DNA of 49,873 bases from an uncultured Clostridium sp. (GCA_947178475.1 CAMWYM010000009.1:1-49873), one strand, 5' to 3'; shown: positions 15,453 to 23,934, numbered from the stretch's first letter. Made by a program: numbers and translations. Notes: a model not told the origin generated them from the sequence alone.

Positions 15453-17012
15453 ATGAAGATAGAATATAACGAGAAAAACGAAATTGAACTGCCGGTTTAT
15501 CGGGAATTAGACCGGAATATTGAGGCATTGGATTCTATATTTTCAGAATGGGGAGATTATGTAAAAAAGGAGTTTGTGCTGGAACGGGAAAAGGAAATTG
15601 TGAGAATTTATATTGTCTATATTGACGGCTTGACAGACAACGAGATGGTAGAGCGGACAATTACCAGACCTCTGTTATACGAGTGGCGGGGAAGAGAGGC
15701 TGGAGCCAGTACCGGGGAAGACAAAAGAAATCCGGATACAGGAGAGGAAGGGATTTTTGATCACATATTTCATTTCCAGACAGAGGCGGTAGACCTAACG
15801 GAACAGACAACGATGATGGAGGCGGTTTCGGCAGTGTTGAAGGGTGATACTGCTATTTTTGTGGATAATGTGGAAAAGGTCATGATTTTATCCACAAAAA
15901 AGCTGCCAACCAGGTCGGTTTCCAAGCCGGAGAAGGAAGCGGGTCTGAAGGGTCCACGGGATTCATTTACTGAAAATTTCCGCACAAATACAGCATTGCT
16001 GCGACGGCGTATTAAGGATCCCAAGATGAAGCTTAAGCAGGATAGTGTGGGACAGCGTTCCTGCACTGTTTATGGTCTGATGTATATGGAGGATTTGGTT
16101 TATCCGTCTTTGCTTGAGCAAATTGAAGAGAGATTAAAGAGCTTTGATATTGACGGCATTTATGACAGCAGTATGCTGGTGCACCTGCTAGAGGAAAAAT
16201 GGTATTCTCCTTTTCCTCAGGTGCAGACCACGGAACGTCCGGATAAGGCGGCCTCTGCGATATTGGAGGGAAGAGTGGTGCTGGTAGTGGATAACTCACC
16301 GGAGGTTATTATTCTTCCCACTACATTAAACACATTTTTTCAGGCAGCGGACGATTATTACAATCGTTTTGCTGTGGGAACCTTTGCCCGGTGCCTGCGG
16401 TATCTGGCAGCTTACATCACTGTTCTGCTGCCAGGTCTTTACATTGCCATTACCTGTTTTTATCCCCAGGTGCTTCCGGCAGATTTTCTTCTCGCCATTG
16501 TGGGAGCAAGAAACGATGTGACTTTTCCCATTGTGGTGGAAGTATTGCTGATGGAGCTTTTGTTTGAATTACTGCGGGAAGCGGGAATCCGGCTGCCGGG
16601 GCAAATGGGAAATACCATTGGTGTAGTGGGGGGACTGATTGTAGGACAGGCTGCTGTGGAGGCTTCTTTAGTCAGCACTATTGTTGTTATTGTGGTGGCT
16701 CTCACTGCCATCGCCTCCTTCGCCATCCCCAATGAGGAATTTTCTTCTACCTTCCGCCTCTTAAAATTCGTCATGATTTTTTTGGGAACAGTTTGGGGAC
16801 TATATGGAATTATGCTTGGAGTGTTGGTTTTGCAGATTCATTTATCCTCCATGGAGAGTTTTGGAATTCCGTATATGATGCCAATGGTGTCTGGCAGTAT
16901 TGATGACGGAGTGGAATATCAGGATTTTGTGTTGAGAAAACCGATTTTTACAATGCGTGACCGGCCTCTTTATACCAGACGGCATAAAAGGGAGCGTTAT
17001 CGGGAAAAATAA
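15453..17012 (+). CDS. gerAA: Spore germination receptor subunit A (GerAA family)
   Basis: A 519-residue GerA-family protein: a soluble N-terminal region (about 1-290) that here is long and charged, then the membrane domain with YITVLLPGLYIAITCF, the hallmark LPGQMGNTIGVVGGLIVGQA and several further hydrophobic segments. It is a subunit of a nutrient germinant receptor in the inner membrane of the spore. ATG at 15453 is preferred over an upstream in-frame GTG because that GTG lies within the terminator stem. The GerAB-GerAC gene follows 33 bases later. Expression is expected in the forespore under sigma-G, but I cannot point to a convincing promoter. Confidence 0.93.
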   Translation: MKIEYNEKNEIELPVYRELDRNIEALDSIFSEWGDYVKKEFVLEREKEIVRIYIVYIDGLTDNEMVERTITRPLLYEWRGREAGASTGEDKRNPDTGEEGIFDHIFHFQTEAVDLTEQTTMMEAVSAVLKGDTAIFVDNVEKVMILSTKKLPTRSVSKPEKEAGLKGPRDSFTENFRTNTALLRRRIKDPKMKLKQDSVGQRSCTVYGLMYMEDLVYPSLLEQIEERLKSFDIDGIYDSSMLVHLLEEKWYSPFPQVQTTERPDKAASAILEGRVVLVVDNSPEVIILPTTLNTFFQAADDYYNRFAVGTFARCLRYLAAYITVLLPGLYIAITCFYPQVLPADFLLAIVGARNDVTFPIVVEVLLMELLFELLREAGIRLPGQMGNTIGVVGGLIVGQAAVEASLVSTIVVIVVALTAIASFAIPNEEFSSTFRLLKFVMIFLGTVWGLYGIMLGVLVLQIHLSSMESFGIPYMMPMVSGSIDDGVEYQDFVLRKPIFTMRDRPLYTRRHKRERYREK

Positions 17013-17045
17013 TGCCTGGAAAATGTGGATAGGAGCAGAGAAAAT

Positions 17046-19004
17046 ATGTTTAGTTGTAATGGGAAAATTTCAGAAAAGCAAATGAGAAGGATGCTGGTGC
17101 TGCCTGCTTTTGCCGGTTGCATTTTTGTGCTGCCCTATCTGTCAGCACGATTGTTTGGTGAAAGTGTGCCTATGGGGCTCTTGGTATTTTTTATACTTGC
17201 CTGTATTTATACCGCCTGTATTTATGTGATTGGTGAGGGCTATCAGAAAAAGCAGGAATTTGAGCAGGAGCCAGATGAAGAAAATATTTCCCGGCAGCCA
17301 TTGGGATTTATAAATGTGGTGAATAGTGGCGGTATAGGTGGAAAAGTATTGATTTTATTACAGTTTTTGCGACACCTCTTCAGACTGGCATTTTATATTG
17401 TGCTGACAATGGAGGTGCTGGGAGAGGCTCAGGTGCCTTTTATGCAGGGAATGCATAATGCAAAAGCCGGAAATCTGCTGGTTTTATTGCCTTTGCTGCT
17501 GGTGGTATTATATGGTGCCAGTAAGCGGATTGAGCAAAATGCAAGGCTGCATGAAATGATTTTCTGGGTGTTGTTTATACCGTTTATTGTTATGCTTCTG
17601 TTTGGAATTGGTGAGGTGGATTATCGTGTATTTGTGCCACAGCTTAAAATGCCATTGGGAGAGCTTGTGCTCTATGCTTATGCATTACTCACCTTTATTC
17701 AGCCTGTGGAAAATTATCTGTACTTAAGACCGCTGCTCAGGGAAGGAAGGCATAGTACTGACAAAGAAGGAACGTCACAGGACAAAGATTTTGTGAGAGC
17801 ACGGAGAAAGCATTTTTTGTTTCCCTGCGCGGAATTGTTGGTAATTGCACTTGCCGCTCTTTTTAGTTTGTTTATCCTGGGGATTTATGGGGTGCATGGC
17901 GCAGGGAGTGAAGAAATGGTCACTATTGCCATTATGCGGTATATCCGTCTTCCCTTGGGTGTGTTGGAGCGCTTTGATGTATTGATGGTATGGTTCTTTA
18001 TGACAGGCTGCTTTATTTTAATCTGTAATAGTCTGTATTATACCGGGCAGTTTCTGCGGCTGCTTTTGGGGCTGGAGAGAAAAGAGGAAGAGATGCCATA
18101 CAGGAAAGGAGAAAGGAAGCTGGTAATCGCCGGGCTGGTGATTATTTTGCTGTTGTCAGTGGGGATTGTGACCATTGCCCCCGAATATTCTCATTCGCTT
18201 CTGCTGTTTATGTGCTATGGTGCGGTTTGTGATATCCCGCTTTCGCTGCTGTTGCCTCTGACGGGCGGAATTATACAAAAAAAAGGTATGTGCTGTATAG
18301 TGGCATTTTTATGCTTAACTATGCTTAGCGGATGTAGCAGTGGCAGCGGGACGCTGGCTAATGTCAACGATATGAGAAATGTGGAGCAGAGGGACTATGC
18401 TACTATTCTTGTGATATCGGAGGGTGAAAACGGAAAGAGATATCATTTTGACCTGGGCATTGCACAGGAAAAAAGGACAGGAGAAAAGAGCCAGACGGAG
18501 GAAGTCAGCAGCTTTGAATGTAACAGCTTTGAAGAGCTGGCAGATGAGTATCAGCTTGTTAAGGGGAAGGACTTATCTCTGGCGCATTTAAAGGTTATTC
18601 TCTTTGGAGATACCGGACGGGTGGAGGAAGTGTTCTTTAACGGAAATGCAGTACAGGAAAGTCTTGATAAAATGTATATCATAGAGGAGCTGGCGGAAAC
18701 GTTTATCGCATTAGATGAAAACGAGGAAATTGCTAAGACCTGTCCGGTGCTGCAGTTATATGAGCAGGAAGAATTTCTCGATTATTTAGAGGATGCGGAG
18801 GAGCCGGTGGGAACCTATCTTGCCAATCTTATTGAGGCAAGCGAGAGACAGGGAAAGGATATTCCGTGGTTGAAGGATTATTTAAAAGTAATACGAGAGG
18901 GGGACTCTTTGCTGGTTTACACTTTGGAGTCAGTGGATGAGGGCTGGCGTTTAAACTGTAGAAACCAGATAATATGTCACCAACCGGAGCAAAGCGGAGA
19001 TTGA
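17046..19004 (+). CDS. GerAB-GerAC fusion: germinant receptor permease joined to lipoprotein
   Basis: One open frame of 652 residues. Residues 1 to about 410 are a GerAB-like permease of the APC superfamily with about ten membrane segments. Directly after the last segment, IIQKKG is followed by MCCIVAFLCLTMLSGCSS, a perfect lipoprotein signal with lipobox LSGC, and then a GerAC-like domain (AILVISEGENG-like start, DYATILVISEGEN). GerAB and GerAC are normally separate genes. The GerAC part is only about 225 residues against roughly 350-380 usual, and its last residues (CHQPEQSGD) are encoded by an intruding REP-like repeat, so it looks truncated. An A8 tract (18277-18284) lies at the junction. 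Start is ATG after AGGAG; an upstream in-frame GTG lacks a ribosome site. Confidence 0.88.
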   Translation: MFSCNGKISEKQMRRMLVLPAFAGCIFVLPYLSARLFGESVPMGLLVFFILACIYTACIYVIGEGYQKKQEFEQEPDEENISRQPLGFINVVNSGGIGGKVLILLQFLRHLFRLAFYIVLTMEVLGEAQVPFMQGMHNAKAGNLLVLLPLLLVVLYGASKRIEQNARLHEMIFWVLFIPFIVMLLFGIGEVDYRVFVPQLKMPLGELVLYAYALLTFIQPVENYLYLRPLLREGRHSTDKEGTSQDKDFVRARRKHFLFPCAELLVIALAALFSLFILGIYGVHGAGSEEMVTIAIMRYIRLPLGVLERFDVLMVWFFMTGCFILICNSLYYTGQFLRLLLGLERKEEEMPYRKGERKLVIAGLVIILLLSVGIVTIAPEYSHSLLLFMCYGAVCDIPLSLLLPLTGGIIQKKGMCCIVAFLCLTMLSGCSSGSGTLANVNDMRNVEQRDYATILVISEGENGKRYHFDLGIAQEKRTGEKSQTEEVSSFECNSFEELADEYQLVKGKDLSLAHLKVILFGDTGRVEEVFFNGNAVQESLDKMYIIEELAETFIALDENEEIAKTCPVLQLYEQEEFLDYLEDAEEPVGTYLANLIEASERQGKDIPWLKDYLKVIREGDSLLVYTLESVDEGWRLNCRNQIICHQPEQSGD

Positions 19005-19013
19005 TGACCGGAA
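18974..19013 (-). repeat. REP-like palindromic repeat, copy R6, at the end of gerAC
   Basis: TATGTCACCAACC...GAGATTGATGACCGG matches the R1 and rplI-upstream repeats in reverse orientation. It supplies the last codons and the stop of the GerAB-GerAC frame, which suggests insertion into, or decay next to, the original gerAC 3' end. Confidence 0.7.
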
Positions 19014-19103
19014 TAAAAAAAAGCAGATAGGCAATACTTAAGGCAGAAGAGGCAGCAGTACAGTCTGATATGCAGATGGTCTGCTGTTATCGAATAGAGT
19101 TAG

Positions 19104-19314
19104 TAGGTGATTGAGAAACTCTCTATTTACAAAATCTAGTTGTGCAATATAGACAATATCGCAAGCAGGGTACTTTGGAGCCGTCGGTACTTAGGTGCCG
19201 TATTTTGGCACCTTATGTACCGTTACGAGCGACAAGTAGCGCAAGCGTGCCCTGCGGTGATTTGTCTATATTGTACAACGGACATATTGAAAAACAGAGT
19301 TTCGCAATTACCTA
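19104..19314 (-). mobile_element. Palindromic element family B, complete copy (211 bp)
   Basis: The reverse complement aligns along its whole length with the 9.1-kb copy: TAGGTAATTGCGAAACTC end, TTGTACAATATAGACAA block, 91-bp core, then the opposite arm. Flanks are TAG on the left and TATAG on the right, compatible with a TA target. It separates gerAB-AC from spoIIR. The remaining sequence from 19014 to 19103 shows nothing recognisable. Confidence 0.88.
19165..19255 (-). repeat. Shared 91-bp structured core (family B, copy near 19.2 kb)
   Basis: On the minus strand it begins GCAGGGCACGCTTGCGC and ends GTACCCTGC. It differs from the 9.1-kb core at only a few positions outside the central hairpin, which is identical. 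Same length as the other two cores. Confidence 0.85.
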
Positions 19315-19346
19315 TATAGAGTCAGAGTATAAAGGAGGATTTGACC

Positions 19347-20348
19347 ATGAAGTATTTATCTGCAAAGGCATTGCGGGATGTAGTTGCTGCATCTATGATT
19401 GGAATAATGGGAGGCTTGCTGATTACCACAATAGCTTATTATAATCATCATAAGGATGGAGGGATTTTTCAGACACTGTTAGCTGTGGCAAACAGTTTTT
19501 ACACTGTAGGAGAAGCTTATACAGGAGAAGATGGCGCTTCTGTGCTGACGAATTTAAGAGACTATGACATTGAAAGCGGAGTACTTGAGGCTATGGAGAG
19601 TGTAGAGGATCAATCGGCGGATTCGGTTGTAGAAGCGATGGTACAGTCGTTGTTAGGCGGAAATGAAGAAAACGCTCTTATTAATGATGAAGAAGCAGAG
19701 AGTGGAATGGGTACTGCCATACTTCAGTCAGGGGGAGAAGAACCGGATATTCTTGTGATGGATGGCAGTGACGGAAATATTGATGAGGGTACACCTTATT
19801 CGGGAATTTTGCGGTTTCATGTACGGGCGAACAGTGATTCGGATGAGGACCAGAAGCTGAAAATGGCAGTAAAGGAAGATGTGGTGGCTCTGTTGACGCC
19901 TATACTTTCAGACTGTAAAAGTGTGGCTGAGAGCAAGAATGTGATTGTGTCGAATTTGCAGAATATCTATGAAACGTCGGTGAATACCGTTACAGAGCAG
20001 GGATATGATTATGAGATTAAAGTGTATGTGACGGAGGAAGAATTTCCAGCTAAGACTTATGGGGATTTGACCTTCCCGGAAGGTAAATATCAGGCGCTCA
20101 GGATTGATATAGGAAAGGCCCAGGGACAGAACTGGTGGTGTGTCATGTATCCGCCGCTGTGCTTTATTGACGAATCAACGGTAGTGGTGCCCGAGGAGGG
20201 GAAAAAAATGCTGGAAGATAATCTGACACCACAGGAGTATGCTGATTTATTTGCAAATTCAAAGGTAAAGGGTGAATCATGGATCTATAACTGGCTGGTG
20301 GAGAAGAATTTGTTTCAGTCAAAACAGTCGAATAGTACGGAAAGATAG
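19347..20348 (+). CDS. spoIIR: Stage II sporulation protein R
   Basis: A 333-residue form of SpoIIR, the forespore-made signalling protein that triggers processing of pro-sigma-E by SpoIIGA. N-terminal membrane/signal segment at about 15-32 (GIMGGLLITTIAYYN), then about 110 residues rich in Asp, Glu and Ser, then the conserved domain starting GILRFHVRANSDSDEDQ and including NWWCVMYPPLCFID. B. subtilis SpoIIR is about 224 residues, so the acidic linker is an extra. ATG chosen after AAAGGAGG with eight-base spacing; an earlier in-frame TTG is inside the spacer. A family B element lies just upstream, where a sigma-F promoter would be expected. Confidence 0.94.
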   Translation: MKYLSAKALRDVVAASMIGIMGGLLITTIAYYNHHKDGGIFQTLLAVANSFYTVGEAYTGEDGASVLTNLRDYDIESGVLEAMESVEDQSADSVVEAMVQSLLGGNEENALINDEEAESGMGTAILQSGGEEPDILVMDGSDGNIDEGTPYSGILRFHVRANSDSDEDQKLKMAVKEDVVALLTPILSDCKSVAESKNVIVSNLQNIYETSVNTVTEQGYDYEIKVYVTEEEFPAKTYGDLTFPEGKYQALRIDIGKAQGQNWWCVMYPPLCFIDESTVVVPEEGKKMLEDNLTPQEYADLFANSKVKGESWIYNWLVEKNLFQSKQSNSTER

Positions 20349-20362
20349 TGAGATACTTTTAC

Positions 20363-20423
20363 TTGACAAATTGTATCAAATGAGATACTGTTAGGATGCA
20401 GCTATAGTATAGATACCTGATAC
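20363..20423 (+). promoter_or_regulatory. Promoter with GTATC/GATAC operators for the XRE gene
   Basis: TTGACA (20363-20368), 17 bases, TACTGT (20386-20391). Overlapping it is an inverted repeat GTATC (20373-20377) and GATAC (20384-20388); more copies of GATAC follow at 20412 and 20419, plus one in AGATACTTTT upstream. The arrangement suggests autorepression by the downstream XRE protein. Confidence 0.55.
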
Positions 20424-20449
20424 AAATATATGATTTGGGAGGATGAGCT

Positions 20450-20776
20450 ATGGAACCAAAGGGAAAACAGCAGGGATCAAGAATAGAGATGGACTATATC
20501 TACATGAAGGACGGACAAAGAATACTTATCGAATCTGCCCAGCGGGAGGCTAAGCAGGAGGTTATATCACAGTATGTGCAGTGTAGGAAGGATAAGAAGA
20601 TAACACAGGATGAGCTTGCCAAACGTTCCGGAATGGCAAGGACTAACATTACCCGATTTGAAAGCGGCAAATATAATCCCACACTGGAGATGATGGTAAA
20701 GATTGCTTCTGCGTTGGATATGGAGGTTTCCATTAAGCTGCAGGAGAGGGAAGATAAACAATATATGAATCATTAA
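20450..20776 (+). CDS. XRE-family helix-turn-helix regulator (antitoxin-like)
   Basis: A 108-residue protein with a Cro/C1-type helix-turn-helix at about 45-98 (KITQDELAKRSGMARTNITR then FESGKYNPTLEMMVKIASAL). The N-terminal 40 residues and the ending DMEVSIKL resemble HigA/HicB-associated antitoxin regulators, but no toxin-sized partner gene is adjacent, so it is either an orphan antitoxin or a stand-alone regulator. Start ATG follows GGGAGGATGAGCT. Its promoter contains repeated GATAC half-sites, so it probably represses itself. Confidence 0.87.
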   Translation: MEPKGKQQGSRIEMDYIYMKDGQRILIESAQREAKQEVISQYVQCRKDKKITQDELAKRSGMARTNITRFESGKYNPTLEMMVKIASALDMEVSIKLQEREDKQYMNH

Positions 20777-20813
20777 GCCGGTTTTTGGAGGTTTTTTGTA
20801 TCGGAAAAACAGG

Positions 20814-20842
20814 TTGTTTTCAAAAATCGGCTATAGTATAAT
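20814..20842 (+). promoter_or_regulatory. Sigma-A-type promoter of the ddl operon
   Basis: TTGTTT (20814-20819), 17 bases, TATAAT (20837-20842), about 75 bases before ddl. A second TATAAT-like element follows at about 20860. Confidence 0.6.
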
Positions 20843-20915
20843 GAACGTATGAATATAGTATAATATATTGAGAAAATCCGGATTAGCTTTTCGTTGATTC
20901 GGGAAGGGAGCAGTT

Positions 20916-21986
20916 ATGGATAAATTAAATATTGCGATTATTTTCGGGGGACAGTCATCTGAGCATGATATTTCCTGTATGTCTGTGCAGACAGTGGCCG
21001 GAGCGGTTTGCACAGATAGATATGACATTACATATATCGGTATTACAAAGGATGGGCATTGGCTCTTAGTGGATTCCCTTGAGGATATCGCAGACGGTAG
21101 CTGGGTTAAGTCGAAGGCTTCGGCGATTTTATCACCGGATGCCACGAAAAGGGAGCTTATTCTGATTACAGAACAGGGTTTTTCTACCAGAAAGATAGAT
21201 GTTATTTTTCCGGTGCTTCATGGAATGCTTGGAGAGGACGGAACAATTCAGGGCTTGTTTGAAATGACCGGAATTCCCTATGTAGGTTCAGGGGTATTGG
21301 CCTCTGCAGTGGGAATGGATAAGGTTTATACCAAAATTATTGTCAATACTCTGGGGATTGCTCAGGCAGACTATGTTCTTGTGCGGGCAGCGGATGTAGC
21401 GGAGAAAGCTTTGGACATTCAGGTTAAACGGGTGGAAGATAAGCTGGACTATCCGGTGTTTATCAAACCAAGCAAAGCGGGTTCCTCTCAGGGAGTATCC
21501 AAGGCACATAACAGGGAGGAGCTGATTGCAGGTCTGAGGCTTGCGGCACAGCATGATACGAAGATTTTAGTGGAGCGTAATATCGTAGGGAGAGAGATTG
21601 AATGCGCTGTTCTCGGCAGTGCTGTGAAGCCGGAAGCGTCTGGTGTAGGGGAGATTCTGGCGGCAGCAGAATTTTATGATTTTGATGCAAAGTATAGCAG
21701 TGAGGAATCTAAGACGGTTATATCTCCTGAACTTCCGGCGGGAAAGGCAGAAGAGATTCAAAAAGCTGCCAAGGCGATATTTTCTGCGGTGGATGGATAC
21801 GGGCTTGCCAGAGTGGACTTTTTTTTGGAAAAGGATACTGACAGAGTAATCTTCAATGAGATTAATACGCTTCCTGGTTTTACAGCAATCAGTATGTATC
21901 CGATGCTTTGGGAGGCAGAGGGACTGAAGCTGGAAGAGCTGGTGGAGAAACAGATACAGTTGGCTTTTGAGAGGGAAAAAATATGA
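20916..21986 (+). CDS. ddl: D-alanine--D-alanine ligase
   Basis: A 356-residue ATP-grasp ligase that makes the D-Ala-D-Ala end of peptidoglycan precursors. Seen: GGQSSEHDIS at the N-terminus, GEDGTIQGLFEMTGIPYVG, the ATP loop PSKAGSSQGVSK, and the C-terminal metal site FNEINTLPGFT. Length is normal. The start follows GGGAAGGGAG. Its stop overlaps the murI start (ATGA), so ddl and murI, both D-amino acid steps for the cell wall, are translationally coupled. A Tyr/Phe specificity call between D-Ala and D-Lac was not attempted. Confidence 0.96.
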   Translation: MDKLNIAIIFGGQSSEHDISCMSVQTVAGAVCTDRYDITYIGITKDGHWLLVDSLEDIADGSWVKSKASAILSPDATKRELILITEQGFSTRKIDVIFPVLHGMLGEDGTIQGLFEMTGIPYVGSGVLASAVGMDKVYTKIIVNTLGIAQADYVLVRAADVAEKALDIQVKRVEDKLDYPVFIKPSKAGSSQGVSKAHNREELIAGLRLAAQHDTKILVERNIVGREIECAVLGSAVKPEASGVGEILAAAEFYDFDAKYSSEESKTVISPELPAGKAEEIQKAAKAIFSAVDGYGLARVDFFLEKDTDRVIFNEINTLPGFTAISMYPMLWEAEGLKLEELVEKQIQLAFEREKI

Positions 21987-22786
21987 ATAGTCCAATAGGT
22001 GTTTTTGATTCTGGTGTGGGAGGGTTGACGGTAGCGAGGGAAATCATGCGGCAGCTTCCCAATGAAGATCTGGTGTATTTTGGTGATACGGCTCGTGTTC
22101 CCTATGGTTCAAAATCCAAGAAAACTGTACTTAAATATAGTAGACAGATTGTTCGCTTTTTGATGACGAAGAATGTCAAGGCAATTGTGGCGGCATGTAA
22201 TACTGCCAGTGCACTTGCTCTTGATGAGATTGCCCAGGAAATTGATATCCCGATCATTGGTGTGGTGAAGCCCGGAGCGCGTATGGCAGTAGAGACTACC
22301 GATTTAGGAAATGTGGGAGTCATCGGGACAGCCAGTACAATCAAATCCGGTATATATAATGATTATATTCGGGAGCTGAATCCTGAGATTACGGTGGTGA
22401 GCAAGGCTTGCCCGCTGTTTGTTCCTCTGGTGGAGGAGGGGCTGCTGGAGGATCGGGTGACGGATGATATTGTGTCAAGATACCTGCAAGAGATGAAAGA
22501 ATATCATGTGGATGTGCTGGTGTTAGGCTGTACGCATTATCCGTTAATACGCAATACCATTAAACGTTTTATGGGAGAGACAGTACATTTGGTTAACCCT
22601 GCATTTGAGACAGCTAAGAGCTTGAAGGAGCTGTTATCAGAGCAGCAAATGCTCAACATGAATAAACACAGACCGGAGCACCAATACTATGTCAGTGATG
22701 GTGTGGAATCTTTTATTTCATTTGCGGATACGGTACTGCCATGTCATGTCACAGATACACAGGTTATTGATATAGAGAGTTATTGA
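21983..22786 (+). CDS. murI: Glutamate racemase
   Basis: A 267-residue cofactor-independent racemase supplying D-glutamate for peptidoglycan. N-terminal PIGVFDSGVGGLTV, first catalytic cysteine in VAACNTASA, second in VLGCTHYPLI; both are present, so the protein should be active. It overlaps ddl by four bases and is followed after ten bases by a DUF1934 gene in the same operon. Confidence 0.96.
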   Translation: MNSPIGVFDSGVGGLTVAREIMRQLPNEDLVYFGDTARVPYGSKSKKTVLKYSRQIVRFLMTKNVKAIVAACNTASALALDEIAQEIDIPIIGVVKPGARMAVETTDLGNVGVIGTASTIKSGIYNDYIRELNPEITVVSKACPLFVPLVEEGLLEDRVTDDIVSRYLQEMKEYHVDVLVLGCTHYPLIRNTIKRFMGETVHLVNPAFETAKSLKELLSEQQMLNMNKHRPEHQYYVSDGVESFISFADTVLPCHVTDTQVIDIESY

Positions 22787-22796
22787 AGGGATTTGT

Positions 22797-23216
22797 ATGA
22801 CAAAGGAAGTATTGATTATCATATCCGGTATGCAGTTCAGCATGGGGGATGAACCCATTGAACTCAAAACACTGGGGAATTACTATTTAAAAAATGACAA
22901 GCATTATGTGATCTATGAGGAAATGCCAGAGGATAATGTGCCAGTCACCAGAAATTTGGTAAAGTTTTACGACGGCTATTTTGAGATGACCAAAAAGGGA
23001 GGTAATAATTCCTATCTGCTTTTTGAGCGGGGAAAGAAGACTTCTACCGTGTATCAGACCATAGCCGGACCAATACAGATTGATGCCGTGACCCATGATA
23101 TGACTATGGAGGAAACGGAGGATGAACTGAATGTATATATCAAATATACGTTGGATATTAACTATAGATTTGTGTCTGATTGTGAAGTGACTTTCAAGGT
23201 GAGGGCCAGAGAATGA
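22797..23216 (+). CDS. DUF1934 family beta-barrel protein (YwiB-like)
   Basis: A 139-residue soluble protein alternating short beta strands, with the family pattern VLIIISGMQ at the start, YVIYEE, RGKKTSTVY and the ending LNVYIKYTLDIN. DUF1934 proteins have a lipocalin-like barrel and no settled function. It sits in the ddl-murI operon and overlaps the next gene by four bases. The place in a wall-precursor operon hints at an envelope link but does not prove it. Confidence 0.85.
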   Translation: MTKEVLIIISGMQFSMGDEPIELKTLGNYYLKNDKHYVIYEEMPEDNVPVTRNLVKFYDGYFEMTKKGGNNSYLLFERGKKTSTVYQTIAGPIQIDAVTHDMTMEETEDELNVYIKYTLDINYRFVSDCEVTFKVRARE

Positions 23217-23878
23217 AAAAGAAAAAGGGGCAGATGCCGAGGTTTTTTGAAAACGACAAATATGAACAGTTTCTTGGAATCGAGAGCACGGAGATTGTAT
23301 ATAATAACCGGTACAATGATGATTATTACCGATATGAGCCTACAAGCTATAGTGGGCTCATTTGTGCGTTTGATGAATTGGAGAATGTGATTACCCGCTA
23401 TGACCGTTTGGTGGATTTTGGCTGCGGGAAAGGGAGAGTTCTATTCTATGTTAATCAGCGTTTTCAGTGTGAGGTTTGCGGAATTGAAATAGATGAGGAA
23501 CTCTATGAAAATGCCATGGATAACCGGGCATACTTTAATACCCGTTTTCGAGGAAGTAGTGAGTACATTGAAATTATCAGTGGCAAGGCAGAGGAATATG
23601 AAATTCGCCCGGAGGACAATTTTTTCTATTTTTTTAATCCATTTAGTATTCACATTTTTGAACAGGTAATCGCCAACATTAAGCAGAGTGTGAAGGAGCA
23701 TCCGAGGAGAGTGTTTGTGTTGATGTATTATCCGGAGGAGGAATACCGTACCCATATGCGGGACAGTCATTTTAAGCTCTTTCGGATTGCCAGACTTCCG
23801 ACCTATGAAATGGATTGGGATGAGAAGGTGGTAATCTACGAATACGGACAAGCTCCCGAGGGTGATACGGTGGATTGA
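23213..23878 (+). CDS. Class I SAM-dependent methyltransferase
   Basis: A 221-residue Rossmann methyltransferase. Motif I is VDFGCGKGRVL (about residue 65-75), followed by VCGIEIDEELYENA as motif II and FFYFFNPF as the motif IV region. The substrate is unknown. It ends the ddl operon, starting within the DUF1934 stop (ATGA). No membrane segment. NPF in the motif IV position resembles small unassigned methyltransferases of Firmicutes rather than N6-adenine (DPPY) or rRNA enzymes. Confidence 0.82.
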   Translation: MKKKKGQMPRFFENDKYEQFLGIESTEIVYNNRYNDDYYRYEPTSYSGLICAFDELENVITRYDRLVDFGCGKGRVLFYVNQRFQCEVCGIEIDEELYENAMDNRAYFNTRFRGSSEYIEIISGKAEEYEIRPEDNFFYFFNPFSIHIFEQVIANIKQSVKEHPRRVFVLMYYPEEEYRTHMRDSHFKLFRIARLPTYEMDWDEKVVIYEYGQAPEGDTVD

Positions 23879-23889
23879 CATAGTATAAT

Positions 23890-23933
23890 TACAAAATCTT
23901 GCGTCTGGTGTAAGAAATGGCACAAGATATTTT
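23890..23933 (+). terminator. Hairpin after the ddl operon
   Basis: ACAAAATCTTG pairs with CAAGATATTTTGT (one bulge) followed by TGTAT. Likely terminator of the ddl-murI-DUF1934-methyltransferase transcript. Confidence 0.55.
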
Positions 23934-23934
23934 G

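Noticed and set aside
19142..19444. Open frame of 100 codons over the 19.1-kb element running into spoIIR
   Set aside because: Coding over a repeat and out of frame with spoIIR; spoIIR has its own AAAGGAGG and ATG.
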